DNA of 64,000 bases from Stramonita haemastoma (lineage: Eukaryota > Mollusca > Gastropoda > Neogastropoda > Muricidae). Where the stretch lies: contig CM060334.1 of the NCBI GenBank assembly GCA_030674155.1, positions 40,667,151-40,731,150 on the forward strand, read 5' to 3'. Made by a program: the position numbers and the translations under genes. The notes under the pieces are model-generated. The model searched no databases. It was not told the origin of the DNA and saw nothing but the letters and a program-made list of their open reading frames with translations. This document shows, piece after piece, positions 1-10,640 of the stretch (its first letter is position 1; each line of letters begins with the position of its first letter).

Positions 1-239
1 TTTTTTTTTGACTTACAGAAAATGCTATTTTCATGAAACTTTTAAACAAGTACTTTTCATGTACTCGATATGTTTGAGGTTTTCTTTTGTATCATAATTC
101 ACATAAAGCCTCATCCATATGCAACTTTAAAACGGACAGATTTCATGTACATACATGCTGAAAGATGATCAATAAAAACAGAAGTCTTGGGTACAGATTA
201 TTTCCAGAGACACAAGAAATCAGCCATTTGTTCACTTAC

Positions 240-293
240 ATGGTTTCTGAACAGGCGTCTCTCCCCTGATAAATGTTCACAGAATCCGATGTT
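240..293 (-). CDS. Insulin-receptor-like gene, 54-bp FnIII micro-exon
   Basis: This very short exon was found by phase and homology. It reads TSDSVNIYQGRDACSET and follows YREV of the previous exon, giving the family pattern YKEA...QDAC. Acceptor TTTTCCAG precedes base 293 and a strong donor GTAAGT follows base 240. It enters with one base and leaves in phase 2. It holds the conserved DAC cysteine of the first FnIII module, which in vertebrate INSR lies in the region making the inter-subunit disulphide. The following exons lie left of the window. Confidence 0.85.
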
Positions 294-614
294 CTGGAAA
301 ACACAACAAAAAACTTTGTAGAAAGGAGTTTACATAACACATGCTCATATCATTCCAGTGAAATATATACATATAGAAAAACTTCATTCTACACACAGAC
401 ATATGAATACTGCATGCACATGCAAGCACGCGCGCGCACACACACACACAGAGCTGTAATATTTACTTTTTTCCCCTCCCCTCCCATGACTCTGTCAACA
501 ACATAGATACATGTATCTCATCTCCCATTATTTCAAACCATCATTGATGCACATCAAACAACCATTCCACACACATCAGAAGACATGAAAAAAGGCACAA
601 AACCATCCACTAAC

Positions 615-741
615 ACTTCTCTGTAGTTGATGACGTAGGCCAGAATTTGTCGATTATCTGAAGACTGCACCTTGGGCCACTGAAGAACGATGGAATCCCG
701 CATCACCTTGCCGATGGTCACATTCAACTTGGTCACTGAGC
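615..741 (-). CDS. Insulin-receptor-like gene, first fibronectin III exon
   Basis: This 127-bp exon opens the first FnIII module: CSVTKLNVTIGKVMRDSIV, LQWPKVQSSDNRQILAYV, INYREV. It corresponds to the INSR segment with LLRWEPYW and GFMLFYKEA. Acceptor TTTGCAG precedes base 741. The donor is a weak GTTAGT after base 615. This end was chosen because it is the phase-2 site that lets codon GT|A (Val) join to the next exon at 293. The open frame itself runs on for about 60 bp past the donor, so a longer alternative exon cannot be excluded. Confidence 0.88.
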
Positions 742-887
742 CTGCAAACAAACAACACCTTTCATTAGGAAGACCAATGCCTCCAAGTCTCACCTGCCCT
801 GACCTGACCTTACCATGATGCTAGTTCACATTTTTCTGAAAATATTAAATGATGATGACAACCCACATTTGTACAACCACATAAAAG

Positions 888-975
888 GGGAATTTCTAGC
901 ACAGAATTTCCAGAAAGAAAGTGGGGATGCTATTTACACTGAAAAGGTCTCCGATATACCCATGGAGGGACGAAT
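888..975 (+). repeat. Interspersed repeat, family F, short 3' fragment
   Basis: GGAATTTCTAGCACAGAATT and GTGGGGATGCTATTTACACT match the end of the family F copies, in particular AGGTGGAGATGCTACTTCGA at 8826. Confidence 0.55.
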
Positions 976-1262
976 GTAAGTTCTTGGGGGGGGGCATCTG
1001 TTAAAAGCTTTTTTTTAATTTGTTTTGCATTTTTTTTCATTGTTTAGCTGTTAACATGAGCTCTGTTTAGCAAAGAAAAGTTTCACTGTCATGCAAACAT
1101 GCATGCACAATCACACATGCATCACAAACACACACATTGACAATCACAAAATTCCCCCACAAATGTATATGAAAGTGTCAAAAAACCTGGTGAATTTGTA
1201 TAGCCAGATACTTCTTTACACACACACACACAAAATTAATTTTAAAAAACCCTGCCACTCAC

Positions 1263-1477
1263 AAGGCATAAGATCTCCATTCATGCTTCGACTGACGTCA
1301 ATGTCTGTGATGTTGTCAGTCAAGCCCAAATTTTCCACCAGTGCATCAATTTTGCTCAGACACAGTTTGCGATTGCCATGGATGTTGACCTTGCCCTTGA
1401 GAATTTTCAGGCGTTTGGTGACCTCGTCTGTAAAGAGCTCCTGCAGGTTGCTGTTGTCACGAATCACAAGGCTGGCC
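1263..1477 (-). CDS. Insulin-receptor-like gene, L2 domain exon 2
   Basis: This 215-bp exon encodes the C-terminal half of L2: RASLVIRDNSNLQELF, KRLKILKGKVNIHGNRKLC and LSKIDALVENLGL, ending ...MNGDLMP. The conserved DNxNLQxLF and NRKLC landmarks match the DNQNLRQLW and NPKLC positions in INSR. Acceptor TGTGCAG precedes base 1477 and the donor GTGAGT follows base 1263. The exon starts with one base completing an AG|G arginine codon and ends in phase 1 (T|GC, Cys, with the next exon). This is the conserved cysteine just before the first fibronectin module. Confidence 0.94.
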
Positions 1478-1767
1478 CTGCACATGCATGAGAAGACAGT
1501 TTTCAATATTCAAAAAAGATTACCCCCAAAATATTGTTTTACTTTTGACCCAAGTTGTATTAGAGCTACAATCATGCCTCTGGATGTGCGGAGGTTCTTA
1601 TGCACTTTATAAATCACAGATTCATTCATCTTTGAAAAAAGCATACAGTGGCTTTTTTTTCTTCCAATTATTACTTTTTTCCCTCCAAGCAATCACACAA
1701 AAAAAGTTAGTTTTATCTTTGTCAAATTAACATTTATAATTAATTTTGGCTTCCTGATTTACTTTGT

Positions 1768-1795
1768 TATATATATATATATGTATGTATATATG

Positions 1796-1841
<46 letters not shown>

Positions 1842-1864
1842 TATATATATGTATATATATATAC

Positions 1865-1940
<76 letters not shown>

Positions 1941-1951
1941 GTATGTATGTA
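1768..1951. repeat. (TA)n microsatellite with (TATG) and (CA) interruptions
   Basis: About 180 bp of alternating TA lies in the receptor intron between the exons at 1263-1477 and 3034-3178. Short TATG and ACAC interruptions mark it as an old, partly degenerate tract. Confidence 0.97.
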
Positions 1952-2629
1952 CACAAGAAACACTTTATATACAAATTTGTTACACATACATTTCTCTTGA
2001 GTGCAGTGGTCTTACCTACAACTGCAGGGCTGGATCTTATCCATATGTTGAAAACTGTGAGGTCTTTAATAACAAACATACATAACAAATAACTATATGT
2101 ATCTTCTACTACACCAAAGTGATGTAATTCTTTAATGTTTCAGCGACTCTATACTTGACTTATGCCAGTGAATTACCTTGGAAACAAAGGACTGACTGTA
2201 TACTGCCTCCCACGTTTATAAACACAATCCCATCAAGGCCTTAATAGCCCCCTCCCCCGACCACACCCTAAAATTGTTTAGTTATTCACGCTAAACCACC
2301 AAGATTTGAAAACACTTATTAAGTTATTTCTTGCATAACTGTCCTGGCTTAGCTAACCAGTTAAAAGTCACATTTCACTAATTACCACTCCATAGAAAAA
2401 CCACAGTGCTTTCAATCCACTTTTTTTTCATTCATCGTAAATGCTTCAGAAACAAATATTACTTTTTTGACTGGAGTTAATTTTACGTATACATAGACTT
2501 ATCAGGTTGAAAATTCTCCTACAAATAAATAAAAACTGCGTCAAATCAGATCACATTCATAGTGCAATAGAGACAAATTCCTTGAAGCATCTAACCACAT
2601 TTTAGTCACACACATGCCCACACACATAT

Positions 2630-2960
2630 AGGACAGCCTAGTGGTCAGAACACTGCGCTGGCAATTTGACGACCCGGGTTCCCTGTCGAGGGGATTTTTC
2701 CCCTGGAGTTAACATCAGCGCTGACTCCACTCTCCCCAAAAGTCCTTCGGATGAGACTTTAAAACCGAGGCCCCGTGTACGAACGCATGGAGAACATCTT
2801 GCGCACACGTTAAATCCTGTTCCGCTTTTTGTAAGAGTAGGCCATCATGTGCCAGTGGGAACAGATGACATTTACAAAACTGCATACACACGGGGACTGG
2901 ATGTAAAAAAGCACATGAGTGCTTATCCCATTATCCTCGATATAAAAGAATAAAATAAAT
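2630..2960 (+). mobile_element. tRNA-derived SINE, family A, near full length
   Basis: The head reads GACAGCCTAGTGGTCAGAAC (A-box-like TAGTGG) with a degraded B box CCCGGGTTCC. The body has CTGGAGTTAACATCAG, CCTTCGGATGAGACT, ACATCTTGCGCACACGTTAA and GTAAGAGTAGGCCAT. The tail has ACACGGGGACTGGATGT, AGTGCTTATCCCATTATCCT and an A/T-rich AATAAA repeat. A (CA)n tract follows directly. It is the reference copy for the other family A entries. Confidence 0.85.
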
Positions 2961-3033
2961 AAATAAAATAAAATAAATAAACACACACACACACTCACAT
3001 AAAGACACAACCAATGTCCATTCTCCCACCAAC

Positions 3034-3178
3034 CTGTCAGTATCGCCTAGGCCCCCGATGACCTCCAAACTCTTGAAGAAGTGGAGAGAGAGAAGTGCGT
3101 AAGAACGAACGACCTTGATGTACTGTGTGACCTCCGTGATGTCTCCCAGGCTCTCCTCCAACTCAATGCCGATGTTAC
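3034..3178 (-). CDS. Insulin-receptor-like gene, L2 domain exon 1
   Basis: This 145-bp exon encodes the first half of the second leucine-rich ligand-binding domain: NIGIELEESLGDITEVTQYI then KVVRSYALLSLHFFKSLEVI and GGLGDTD. It parallels [20 protein letters not shown] in INSR. The donor is GTTGGT (phase 2). The acceptor is TAG at 3179-3181 in a purine-rich GTGTGGTGTGGTAG context, with almost no polypyrimidine tract. Phase 1 in and phase 2 out agree with both neighbours, so the placement is firm despite the poor acceptor. The terminus of a DNA transposon (3288) lies only about 110 bp upstream in the direction of transcription. Confidence 0.93.
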
Positions 3179-4470
3179 CTACCACACCACACCACACCAC
3201 GCAAATAGTGTCAGACATTTTCATAACACACACACACACACGCACCATCCCCCTTTTTATCAGCTTCTTAAAAAAGAAAACAAGCACTAGGTAGCGGCAG
3301 CCCCCGGCATATCCCGTCATCACAGCTGAAAAATGGCCGTTTTTTCGATCTTTTCACTTCTTTATTACTCTGCTTCTGTTGTACTGATTAAATTTTTTTA
3401 TATATCAAAATAAAGTTCGATCTTTTCTCTTTTGATTGAGTGCATTTTTATTTCTGTGACTGATCTGAGATGAATACGCGAAGTGCGTGAATGAGGTGTG
3501 TGTTCCGCTAAAAAACGCTGCGCGGCCGCCATTTTCACGAACACGGACAAAACTTCAAAAAGACATGCCCACTTTAAGTTCCCCGAGCATTCGCGATATA
3601 CAATCAACTGTGCTATATCAGGTATCACTGTGTTCAGTATTTATGCTACAATACTGAAATGGGTAAACAATTATTGATTTATGGATAGTTTTTGCAAAAA
3701 TTCCGTTTTTTTGCGGCACACAATCTTCGTCGGCAAGTTCTAAAGAACCTGTAGCTTAAAATAGTCAATACCACAGGCGAAAATGAAACAAGACCACCTA
3801 TTGGTTCTAATTTATAAATGGGTTAATGTATTCATGGGCTGTCCTACATAAGCAAACCAACCAAAACAAAGTTTTCAAATCTTGGAAAGATCAGAAACAT
3901 GGAGGCAAGAACGAACGATCGCTGCGAAACGATCATGTCGAAAATGACGATTTTCTCGATTTACTGGGTAGATATGATAAATTTGTGATTGTAGATCATT
4001 AATGTTATTGTTTATTTAGACACGGGTCACGTAGTTTGAAAAAAATTTCATTAGATCATTAAAAACGAAGACTTTGAAAAGGGTAGATACGATCGTCTTC
4101 GACAATCGGGCATGCGCAAACCGGAAAGAAGAAAACGTGTCCGATTTCCTTGGATATTTTCACGAAATTACTTCTTAAATTTATGGTGCTTATAAAATCA
4201 GATATTTTAAACATACTTATATTCAAACTTTTTTTTTTAAGGTCGTATAGTGAAATAGGTGTGTTATTGTACGTTTTATTGAGTGACCGGTCTAACCAAG
4301 AGGAGGTAATCCCGAGATCGCGATTCACTTCTTCGTGAAACAAACGTCGGTCGTTGCTTCTGTTTTGGGGGATTTATTAGAACCAGTTTAGGTCACGGTT
4401 TCATTTATGATTGATGAATTAAAAGTTTAAGTTTGTTACAGTTTTCATTTTTGTTTTTTGTTGTTGTTTT

Positions 4471-4472
<2 letters not shown>

Positions 4473-4526
<54 letters not shown>
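4473..4526 (+). repeat. Poly-T followed by ~45-base poly-G tract
   Basis: About 16 T are followed by an uninterrupted G run at roughly 4481-4526. A pure G run this long is rare and prone to length error. It could form stacked G-quadruplexes on the plus strand. It lies inside the 3.3-kb transposon. Confidence 0.95.
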
Positions 4527-5549
4527 CTGCATGACTTGGAATATTTTATGCAGCCTGAGAAGTAAATCACTAAAATGCCATATCAGTGTTTGAATGAATT
4601 TCTTTTTTTAGTAACTTGAACTAAAGCAGGTTTAGTTTCAGCACAGTAGTACCACAAGTAAGCTTGCTCTTTGTGATTTATGCAGTGTATCTAATAGCCA
4701 TAGTCTTTTCTTTTCATTTTCCCCAGTCATTCTCCTTTTCATTTTCCCCAGTCATTCTCCTTTTCAGAGTTTCCATTATTTATGTTTTTGTTTTGTTTTG
4801 ACTCATTTGAGGGTTCACTATCTTTACTACTTGAATTAGTACTTTACTTTTATTTTCTGTTGATTGGTTTTATACTATTTCGAGATATTAAAAAAAGGCA
4901 GAATCCACTTAGGCTACTATTTTTAATTGTGATTTTAAGAAAAGGATAAAGAAGTCAACACCGTTAAAAGTAAAATTGTGTTATATATCGGGTAATTTTT
5001 AACCTTCAGTGACTTTACAAAAATATGTGACACATCTACATTGATAGATACCATCCCCAATACCACAGTTCTGATACTAATGAGATGTTTATAAATTTCC
5101 CTATGTGTGTCAGTTTATTTCAAATTTCAATTTTCAAAATTTCAATTTTCAAAATTTTATTTCAAGAAAACCCCCCAAGGGGTACATGAAATTTGACAAA
5201 ACCAATGCTTGCAGATATGGGCGTGTGAAAAATACTCACAACAAAAATCCTAACACAATGGATGGTATAAAAAAGAAAAAAGAAAGAGTATTCACAATAC
5301 ATTAGGAGAACAAAACACCCCCCCCCCCCCCCACACACACAAAAGTTGTTCAGTTGTCACTCCTATTGTTTATCTATTCTTGTTATCAGATTTCTTTTAA
5401 ACCTTTTGGCAGTTTTGCCTTTTGAAAGGAAGAAACAAATTCTTTTACACTAATTACAGTTTTTTTTGCTGGTTTTCTTTATTTTTAATTATTGTTTTTT
5501 AAATTAATTTTTTATTCCCTGAAATGCTGACACACAGATGGAAGTCAAC

Positions 5550-5850
5550 TGAGCAAGCTGGGGTCCATTTTTTCTGGCTACTGGAAAAGGTCGTTGTCCA
5601 AAGGTGCCTGTTGTAGAGATTTCCAATCATCTGCTGATTCAGTTATTGGTACTGAAGCAAGAGGGTGGGAAGACATTTGATGAAACAGCTTCATTTCTCA
5701 GTCAACTCATTCCGGATGCTGAACTTTCAAGGTTGCAGTATCATCTCATTAAGGCAGAAGAAAATGTGCAACTTCTTTAGGATAAGTCACAGAGAGATGG
5801 ATTTCTGTCTGAGCCAGTTTATGTTGAACAGCTGGGTCCACTGTTTGCAT
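5550..5850 (+). pseudogene. Unrecognised interrupted reading frame inside the 3.3-kb transposon
   Basis: Read from about 5562, one frame gives GPFFLATGKGRCPKVPVVE, ISNHLLIQLLVLKQEGGK, TFDETASFLSQLIPDAELSR, LQYHLIKAEENVQLL, then TAG at 5778-5780. The same frame continues after the stop as DKSQRDGFLSEPVYVEQLG to a TAA. A different frame covers the start (DGSQLSKLGSIFSGYWKR). The composition is protein-like rather than random. I do not recognise the family. The in-frame stop and the frame change suggest a decayed transposon-encoded or captured gene. A terminal exon ending at the TAG is the alternative. Confidence 0.45.
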
Positions 5851-6624
5851 AATTTGATAAAATTTGATGTTTCATAACATTTCTCTAGAATGTTCGCCAC
5901 ATTTTTGGGCACTTGGCGGCCATTTTGAATAAAAAATTACATTATGTAATGGATGAACAAATTCAACAAATGCATTTTTTAATAGCATATAAAACCATGT
6001 TTTACATCACCAAATTTCAAGTCAGTATCTCTACAGGTTCAAAAGTTATTGACAAAAAATCTACTGTGTACTGTATTTTGGTCCGTCGCAGGGCATTTTA
6101 AGGTTTTTAGCAAAATCAGACCCCAATATTTGAAACATTTGGTCAAATACAGCCTTAGAAAAAATTGGGCATAGTCTATATTAACATATCTTTTGAACAA
6201 TGTAAAAAAGTAACCATAAGATGCCATCTTATCCTTCCTGTTGGACCTCAAACATGGCCAATCGTGCAATTTGAACTGACTGCCAATCACACGATTAGGC
6301 ATTTTCAACATAGTATATCTTTTTCCCCTTCAAGATAGAGAGTTGATGTTTCTTGTAGGGATTATCAGTGTTACAGACATTGTGTATAGAAATGTGCAGG
6401 AATGTGATTACAGTGCTTTGCACAATAGCCCCTTTCAAAGTATGGCTTTCATATTATGAAAACACCCGAAAATGTTATGTCATCTTTGGACATCAATAAC
6501 TTTTGAAAGAAAAAAGATAGACTTAATTTTTTTTAAATTTTGTTTCTTTTAAAAAGTTCTTTTTAAAAATACCAGTTTCATGCATGTATATGCTATAAAA
6601 AAAATTGGCTGCCGCTACCTACAA

Positions 6625-6679
<55 letters not shown>

Positions 6680-6696
6680 CACACACACACCGCGCA

Positions 6697-6815
6697 CACA
6701 CACACACACAACAGAGATAACATGACAAGTTTACAAAAACTGCATACACACGGGGACTGGAGTTAAAAAGGACAAGAGTGCTTATTCTATTATCCTCAAT
6801 ATAAAAGAATGAATA
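6697..6815 (+). mobile_element. SINE family A, 3' fragment between two (CA)n tracts
   Basis: Only the tail is present: ACTGCATACACACGGGGACTG and GAGTGCTTATTCTATTATCCT, then AATAAATAA. (GCAC)n/(CA)n lies to its left (6622-6715) and another (CA)n of about 55 bp lies to its right (6825-6876). Confidence 0.75.
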
Positions 6816-6822
6816 AATAAAA

Positions 6823-6878
<56 letters not shown>

Positions 6879-7023
6879 ACACACTGAAGACAAACAAGAT
6901 ATAACAAGAGACAAATAGGACAAGATATAACTACGGACAAAATACGACTATGGACATACGAGACAAAATGTGACAAAAGTGTAGACAAGGAAAACCAACC
7001 AAAAAAATGACTCCACTACTTAC

Positions 7024-7122
7024 TGCCCCCCATGATCTGAATCTCCAATGGTCCCTGAATCTTGTTGCATCCTTTCAGCTGCTGGGCAGAGTTGATGCTG
7101 TCCACCACTTTCCCCCCACACA
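7024..7122 (-). CDS. Insulin-receptor-like gene, exon joining Cys-rich region to L2
   Basis: This short 99-bp exon runs from the end of the cysteine-rich region into the start of L2: VCGGKVVDSINSAQQLKGC, then NKIQGPLEIQIMGG. Vertebrate INSR has the equivalent [22 protein letters not shown]. Acceptor TTTCAG abuts base 7123. The donor GTAAGT follows the last base (7024). Entry and exit are both phase 1, consistent with the exons on each side. The next intron (3179-7023) holds a 3.3-kb transposon. Confidence 0.94.
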
Positions 7123-8055
7123 CTGAAAACACAGTCAGTCAGTCACTCCACCCGTCACTTCACTTCTTAAGTATTCCTACATAGTTTTACTTCTGAGAAT
7201 AAGAGTCTAGCCTTTCAATTTGATTAATTCAACAAGAAATCATGCACGTCTTGCAAAATCTTCAAACTTTAAGGAACTTTGGCGCAAAAAAAGAAAAGAA
7301 AAAAAAGTGAGAACTGTAATTTTTAAACAGAACTATAGCCACATACACAAAAAGCCTAAGTCCATTCTAGTTATATTTCAGGAAATGATAGTACAAAATC
7401 GAATACAGACAAGGTTACTAATTCAAAATCTGCCAATCTGACGTTAAAAAAAAACCCCCATAAAACCCCCAAAGAAACTCAAAACAAACAAAAAAACCAC
7501 CTCCCAAAGCTGCATTATCACAGACATGCTGAAAGGTCAAATAGTGTCTTCTAATAGTATTGTTTTCTTTTAAAAACCCTAACTTTAGTTAATTTTTAAA
7601 AAGTTTTTGAAGGTAGGGAAAACGAGCTGTGAGCATGTTTTAGGGGGTTGAGGGGAAAAAGAGAAATGTGAGAAAGACGTGATACAAATGAACACGATCA
7701 CTAACTGCAGATGGCTTGTATTCCTGTGCTGATGACCCTGCATATTTATAATGCTTATTTTCATGAACAATCCACCCAGCAGATGACAAAGATGCATGCA
7801 TGGGCCTATTTTCATAAAGAACCCAGCGTATAACACAGACACCAGGTGGTGCAGTATACCCTGGAGAGTATAAAAACAGTTTTCAATGTAAAGACTTCCT
7901 TCAAATTTGTACATGTGAATCAGAGGCTGGTTTCACATCACTGCTGAGGCCATTGTATAATCAACAGAAACCTGGTATACTTTGAACCCTAACATAACAG
8001 TTCTATAGCAATGGTGCCCACAAAAAAGCAAGAGACAGAGTGATGCCTTTCTTAC

Positions 8056-8254
8056 CTTTGGGGCAGGACTTATTGCACTTGACACATTCCTTCAGCTCCT
8101 CATTGGCCAGGTAGCCTGTTGGGCACTCGGACACACACTCCGCAGGCAACTCCATGTTGTCGGACTTGAAGAGAAGCCAGTGGCTGTTGGCCGAGTTCCC
8201 TTTGCGCGTCAGGTTCAAACACTCCAGCGCACTCAGGCATCGCCGCTTCATGAA
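8056..8254 (-). CDS. Insulin-receptor-like gene, second Cys-rich exon
   Basis: This 199-bp exon completes most of the cysteine-rich region. It reads FMKRRCLSALECLNL, NSHWLLFKSDNMELPAEC, VSECPTGYLANEELKEC and VKCNKSCPKG. The cysteine spacing and the ECPxGY and CPK motifs match the stretch before L2 in INSR/IGF1R. Acceptor TTGCAG is at 8255-8260 and the donor, reading AAAG|GTAAGA, begins at 8055. It enters in phase 0, matching the frame-corrected end of the previous exon, and leaves in phase 1. The junction with 7024-7122 regenerates the conserved CPKVC. Disulphide-rich modules of this kind space L1 and L2 in the ectodomain. Confidence 0.95.
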
Positions 8255-8534
8255 CTGCAAATGAGAGACATACAAAGTTAAAAAGGTGCACTTACATATG
8301 TGTGTGTCTACAAACATGAACAGAATGCATACATGCATGCGTAGATGTGAATAACAGAAAGAAAATGGGATAAAAAGAAACAAAAATAGTTGTTGGGATG
8401 AAATTTTTTTTTTTTAATCAAAATACACCTCGAAAAAACAACCTGTTCTGCAAAACAGAAATGTTCATGTAGGATAAATATTTCTGTCATTGCCTTGGTC
8501 TGAAATTAGATGAAGTTTCCTCGTATAATTTTTG

Positions 8535-8870
8535 TTTATAGATTTCGGTTGTTTTGTACGTTTCTTCTTTGAATGCTCAATCAGCAACTACTGTTTTCTG
8601 TCATATGAGTGAAAATGCATTGTGTTGCCATAAACACCTGACAAGTCAGGCCCCGCACATCCGACTTCTGCATGGGAGAAAATGTTTATCTTTTTTTAAA
8701 GTCTTTCTGGATAAAAGGCAGGGGAATGGACCAGAAAGGCAGAAAATAGACAAGGAGGCAACAGGAAGAAAAGTAAAAAGGCAAAAACAAAGAGAGGGAT
8801 TGAAAAGAAAGCATTCCTAGGACAGAAGGTGGAGATGCTACTTCGACTGAGAGGTCCCATGGGGTGGGGT
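8535..8870 (+). repeat. Interspersed repeat, family F
   Basis: CAGCAACTACTGTTTTCTGT, GCACCTGAC-like sequence, CACATCCGACTTCTGCATGG and GGCAGAAAATAGACAAGG recur in order at 53930-54190, with CAGCAACTATTGTCTATCCT, GCATCCGACTTTGGTGTGG and GGCAGAAAATAGACCAG. The family is unidentified. No TIR or pol III box is evident. Confidence 0.75.
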
Positions 8871-9174
8871 AGGGGGTAAATCGAAGAGCTTCATTCATAA
8901 GTGATTTTGATATAATGTGCGAAACACAAAAGTTCTCAAATCCTAGGAAAGACATGATTCTGGCTGCCATACCTAGCCGTAATAAACAAAGGGGTGGTTT
9001 CAACATTCTGCCAACTAGTCCCATCAGCTTCTTGACACGCTGAATCACTACTCTTAGAAAGAGACTGAACTTTGACACAACGAAGAGAACTGTCTTATCA
9101 GAAAAAGAAAATGGCACCATCTGGTAAATGTACACAGGCAGAGGGGGACCATTAACACCACACATCATGTGCAC

Positions 9175-9300
9175 ATCAGTGGTCTAGTGGTAACATACAG
9201 GTCTGGCTAGAAAGCAAGATGCTGTTGGTTCAATTCCTGCTGTGGGTTTGATTCCCATACGAGACCGGACCCCTACCCACCCCTAACTTTAACTGATAAT
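9175..9300 (+). mobile_element. tRNA-like SINE fragment
   Basis: CAGTGGTCTAGTGGTAACAT resembles an A box, and GTTGGTTCAATTCCTGC, about 35 bp later, a B box. The rest is short and diverged. No second copy was found in the window. Confidence 0.45.
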
Positions 9301-9679
9301 CGGAGAGCTAGTCTTTAGGTTAAGATGATTAACCAGAAGCACATACAGGTGTGCAACTTCAATTCAGGACAAGTAAAAGAACTCAATGTAACAAGAAAAC
9401 TGTCCCTAGCCAAAAACAAACCCCACACGTCCACAAACAAATGTGAATTAAAATTTTTAAAAATATATTATCAGTGGATGCACTGTAGTGGCAACATGCT
9501 CTCCCCAGTAAGAAGCTGCTCCAAGTGCATGCAGATGTTTGCTGTCTGTAACAGTGTAAGTGGTTGCTGACAATACAACACAATGCAATAGATCTATACA
9601 ACTGATGCAAAACAAAACAATACAGTGTGAGACAAAACACTCCTGAACAACTAACACCGCAGACAGTGCTGTGACTCAC

Positions 9680-9863
9680 CATGTATGTGGTGGGAGGACA
9701 TCGCTTGATGCACTCCTTCCTGTAGATGACATTGCGGCAGGCGATACACTTCTCCTTCTCCCCATCCTTCACCGACTCCACACAGCCCCCAGGCAGTTGC
9801 TGTCGCTGCAGCACTTGTTTCCAGCATCCACACAGGCACTGCTGTTCCTCCCACAGTGGCACT
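9680..9863 (-). CDS. Insulin-receptor-like gene, Cys-rich (furin-like) exon with a 1-base frameshift
   Basis: This exon encodes the first part of the receptor cysteine-rich region. Two frames are needed. The first reads CHCGRNSSACVDAG then NKCCSDSNCLG; the second reads GCVESVKDGEKEKCIACRN then YRKECIKRCPPTTYM. Together they follow the family order (CCHSECLG, then KCVACRNF, then CVETCPPPYY in vertebrates). The frame change falls at a run of five G (five C at 9785-9789 on the plus strand), where six would keep one frame. Acceptor TTGCAG is at 9864-9869 and donor GTGAGT at 9674-9679. The length is 184 bp, but the flanking phases (1 in, 0 out) need 185. The splice sites are intact and the neighbours are intact, so an assembly homopolymer error or a recent allele is likelier than an old pseudogene. 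Confidence 0.9.
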
Positions 9864-10562
9864 CTGCAAGCAACCACCAGGCACTGAATGAACAGGGAAA
9901 CTTGTCTTCTTTTCATTAGTTTTTTGTCATACATGTGTATTCACTTACTTACTACTTGGAAATTTAATTAAATACTTATTCCCCTACTATCTCATTATTA
10001 CTATGTTGTTTTTTGTTGTTGTTGTTGTTTTTAAAGAATGAAATAATTTTTGATTTAAACAGAAAAAAGATGATGTTAATGATAATGACATGGTGTAAAA
10101 CAGGGTGGATTAAAAGGCAGCTTTATTTGTGTCCAACTCCAATGCTTACAACATTATCAGTTCTTCCTTTTTATGTAAATTAATATACAGATAATAAACT
10201 TTTTTTTTTAAGAACGATGCCATGTAAATCACAATACTAATTACATTTTTCAACTGTAAGCTTTTTACATAGATAAATATCTGTGCAACTCATATCATTG
10301 TTTTGTAGTAACACTGTCTTCAAAGCCAAAGATTTTTTTTTTTAAATTCAATTTCAACCCCAAACAATCACGAGTCACAAAATAAGAGAGAGCACACTTT
10401 TTTCCCTCTTTTTTTGGTAGAACTGTGGTCTAAAGCTATCACATCAGTCTTGACAGCCTAAAGTTCTGGTGTCCAATCCAATCTGAAGTGAAACTTTACC
10501 TCAATTCGCCAAACTATAAACCTGTGGTGGTTTTCTGAATGCTAGTTAACTTTGTATTCTGA

Positions 10563-10640
10563 TTCTAACTCATCTCCCGCTGAAACCTGCACTAGGAGTG
10601 CTCTTGAGATAAACACCACTTGCCAGCCGTCAGTTTGCGC
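10563..10640 (-). repeat. Family G repeat fragment
   Basis: The minus strand reads CTGACGGCTGGCAAGTGGTG, TTTATCTCAAGAGCACTC and GTTTCAGCGGGAGATGAGTT, closely matching 16926-16990 and 16690-16733. Confidence 0.75.

Larger units (their letters stand above)
3288..6621. mobile_element. 3.3-kb DNA transposon with 15-bp perfect terminal inverted repeats
   Basis: The ends are TAGGTAGCGGCAGCC at 3288-3302 and its exact reverse complement at 6607-6621. The 7-bp CAAGCAC at 3281-3287 is repeated at 6622-6628 as a target-site duplication (possibly 8 bp with the neighbouring A). Because the right flank runs into (GCAC)n the duplication could be partly chance, but the TIR match is not easily so. The length suits an autonomous or decayed element of a superfamily making 7-8-bp duplications (hAT, P and others). 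Inside are an uncharacterised interrupted reading frame (5550-5850), a 40-bp poly-G tract and a CpG-rich patch with AAAATGGCGGCC at about 3525-3540. It sits in a receptor intron. Confidence 0.7.

Noticed and set aside
1959..2092. Possible extra receptor exon near 2000-2050 on the minus strand ([12 protein letters not shown] before GTAAGA)
   Set aside because: The phases at 3034 and 1477 join directly and give the expected family sequence, so no exon is needed here.
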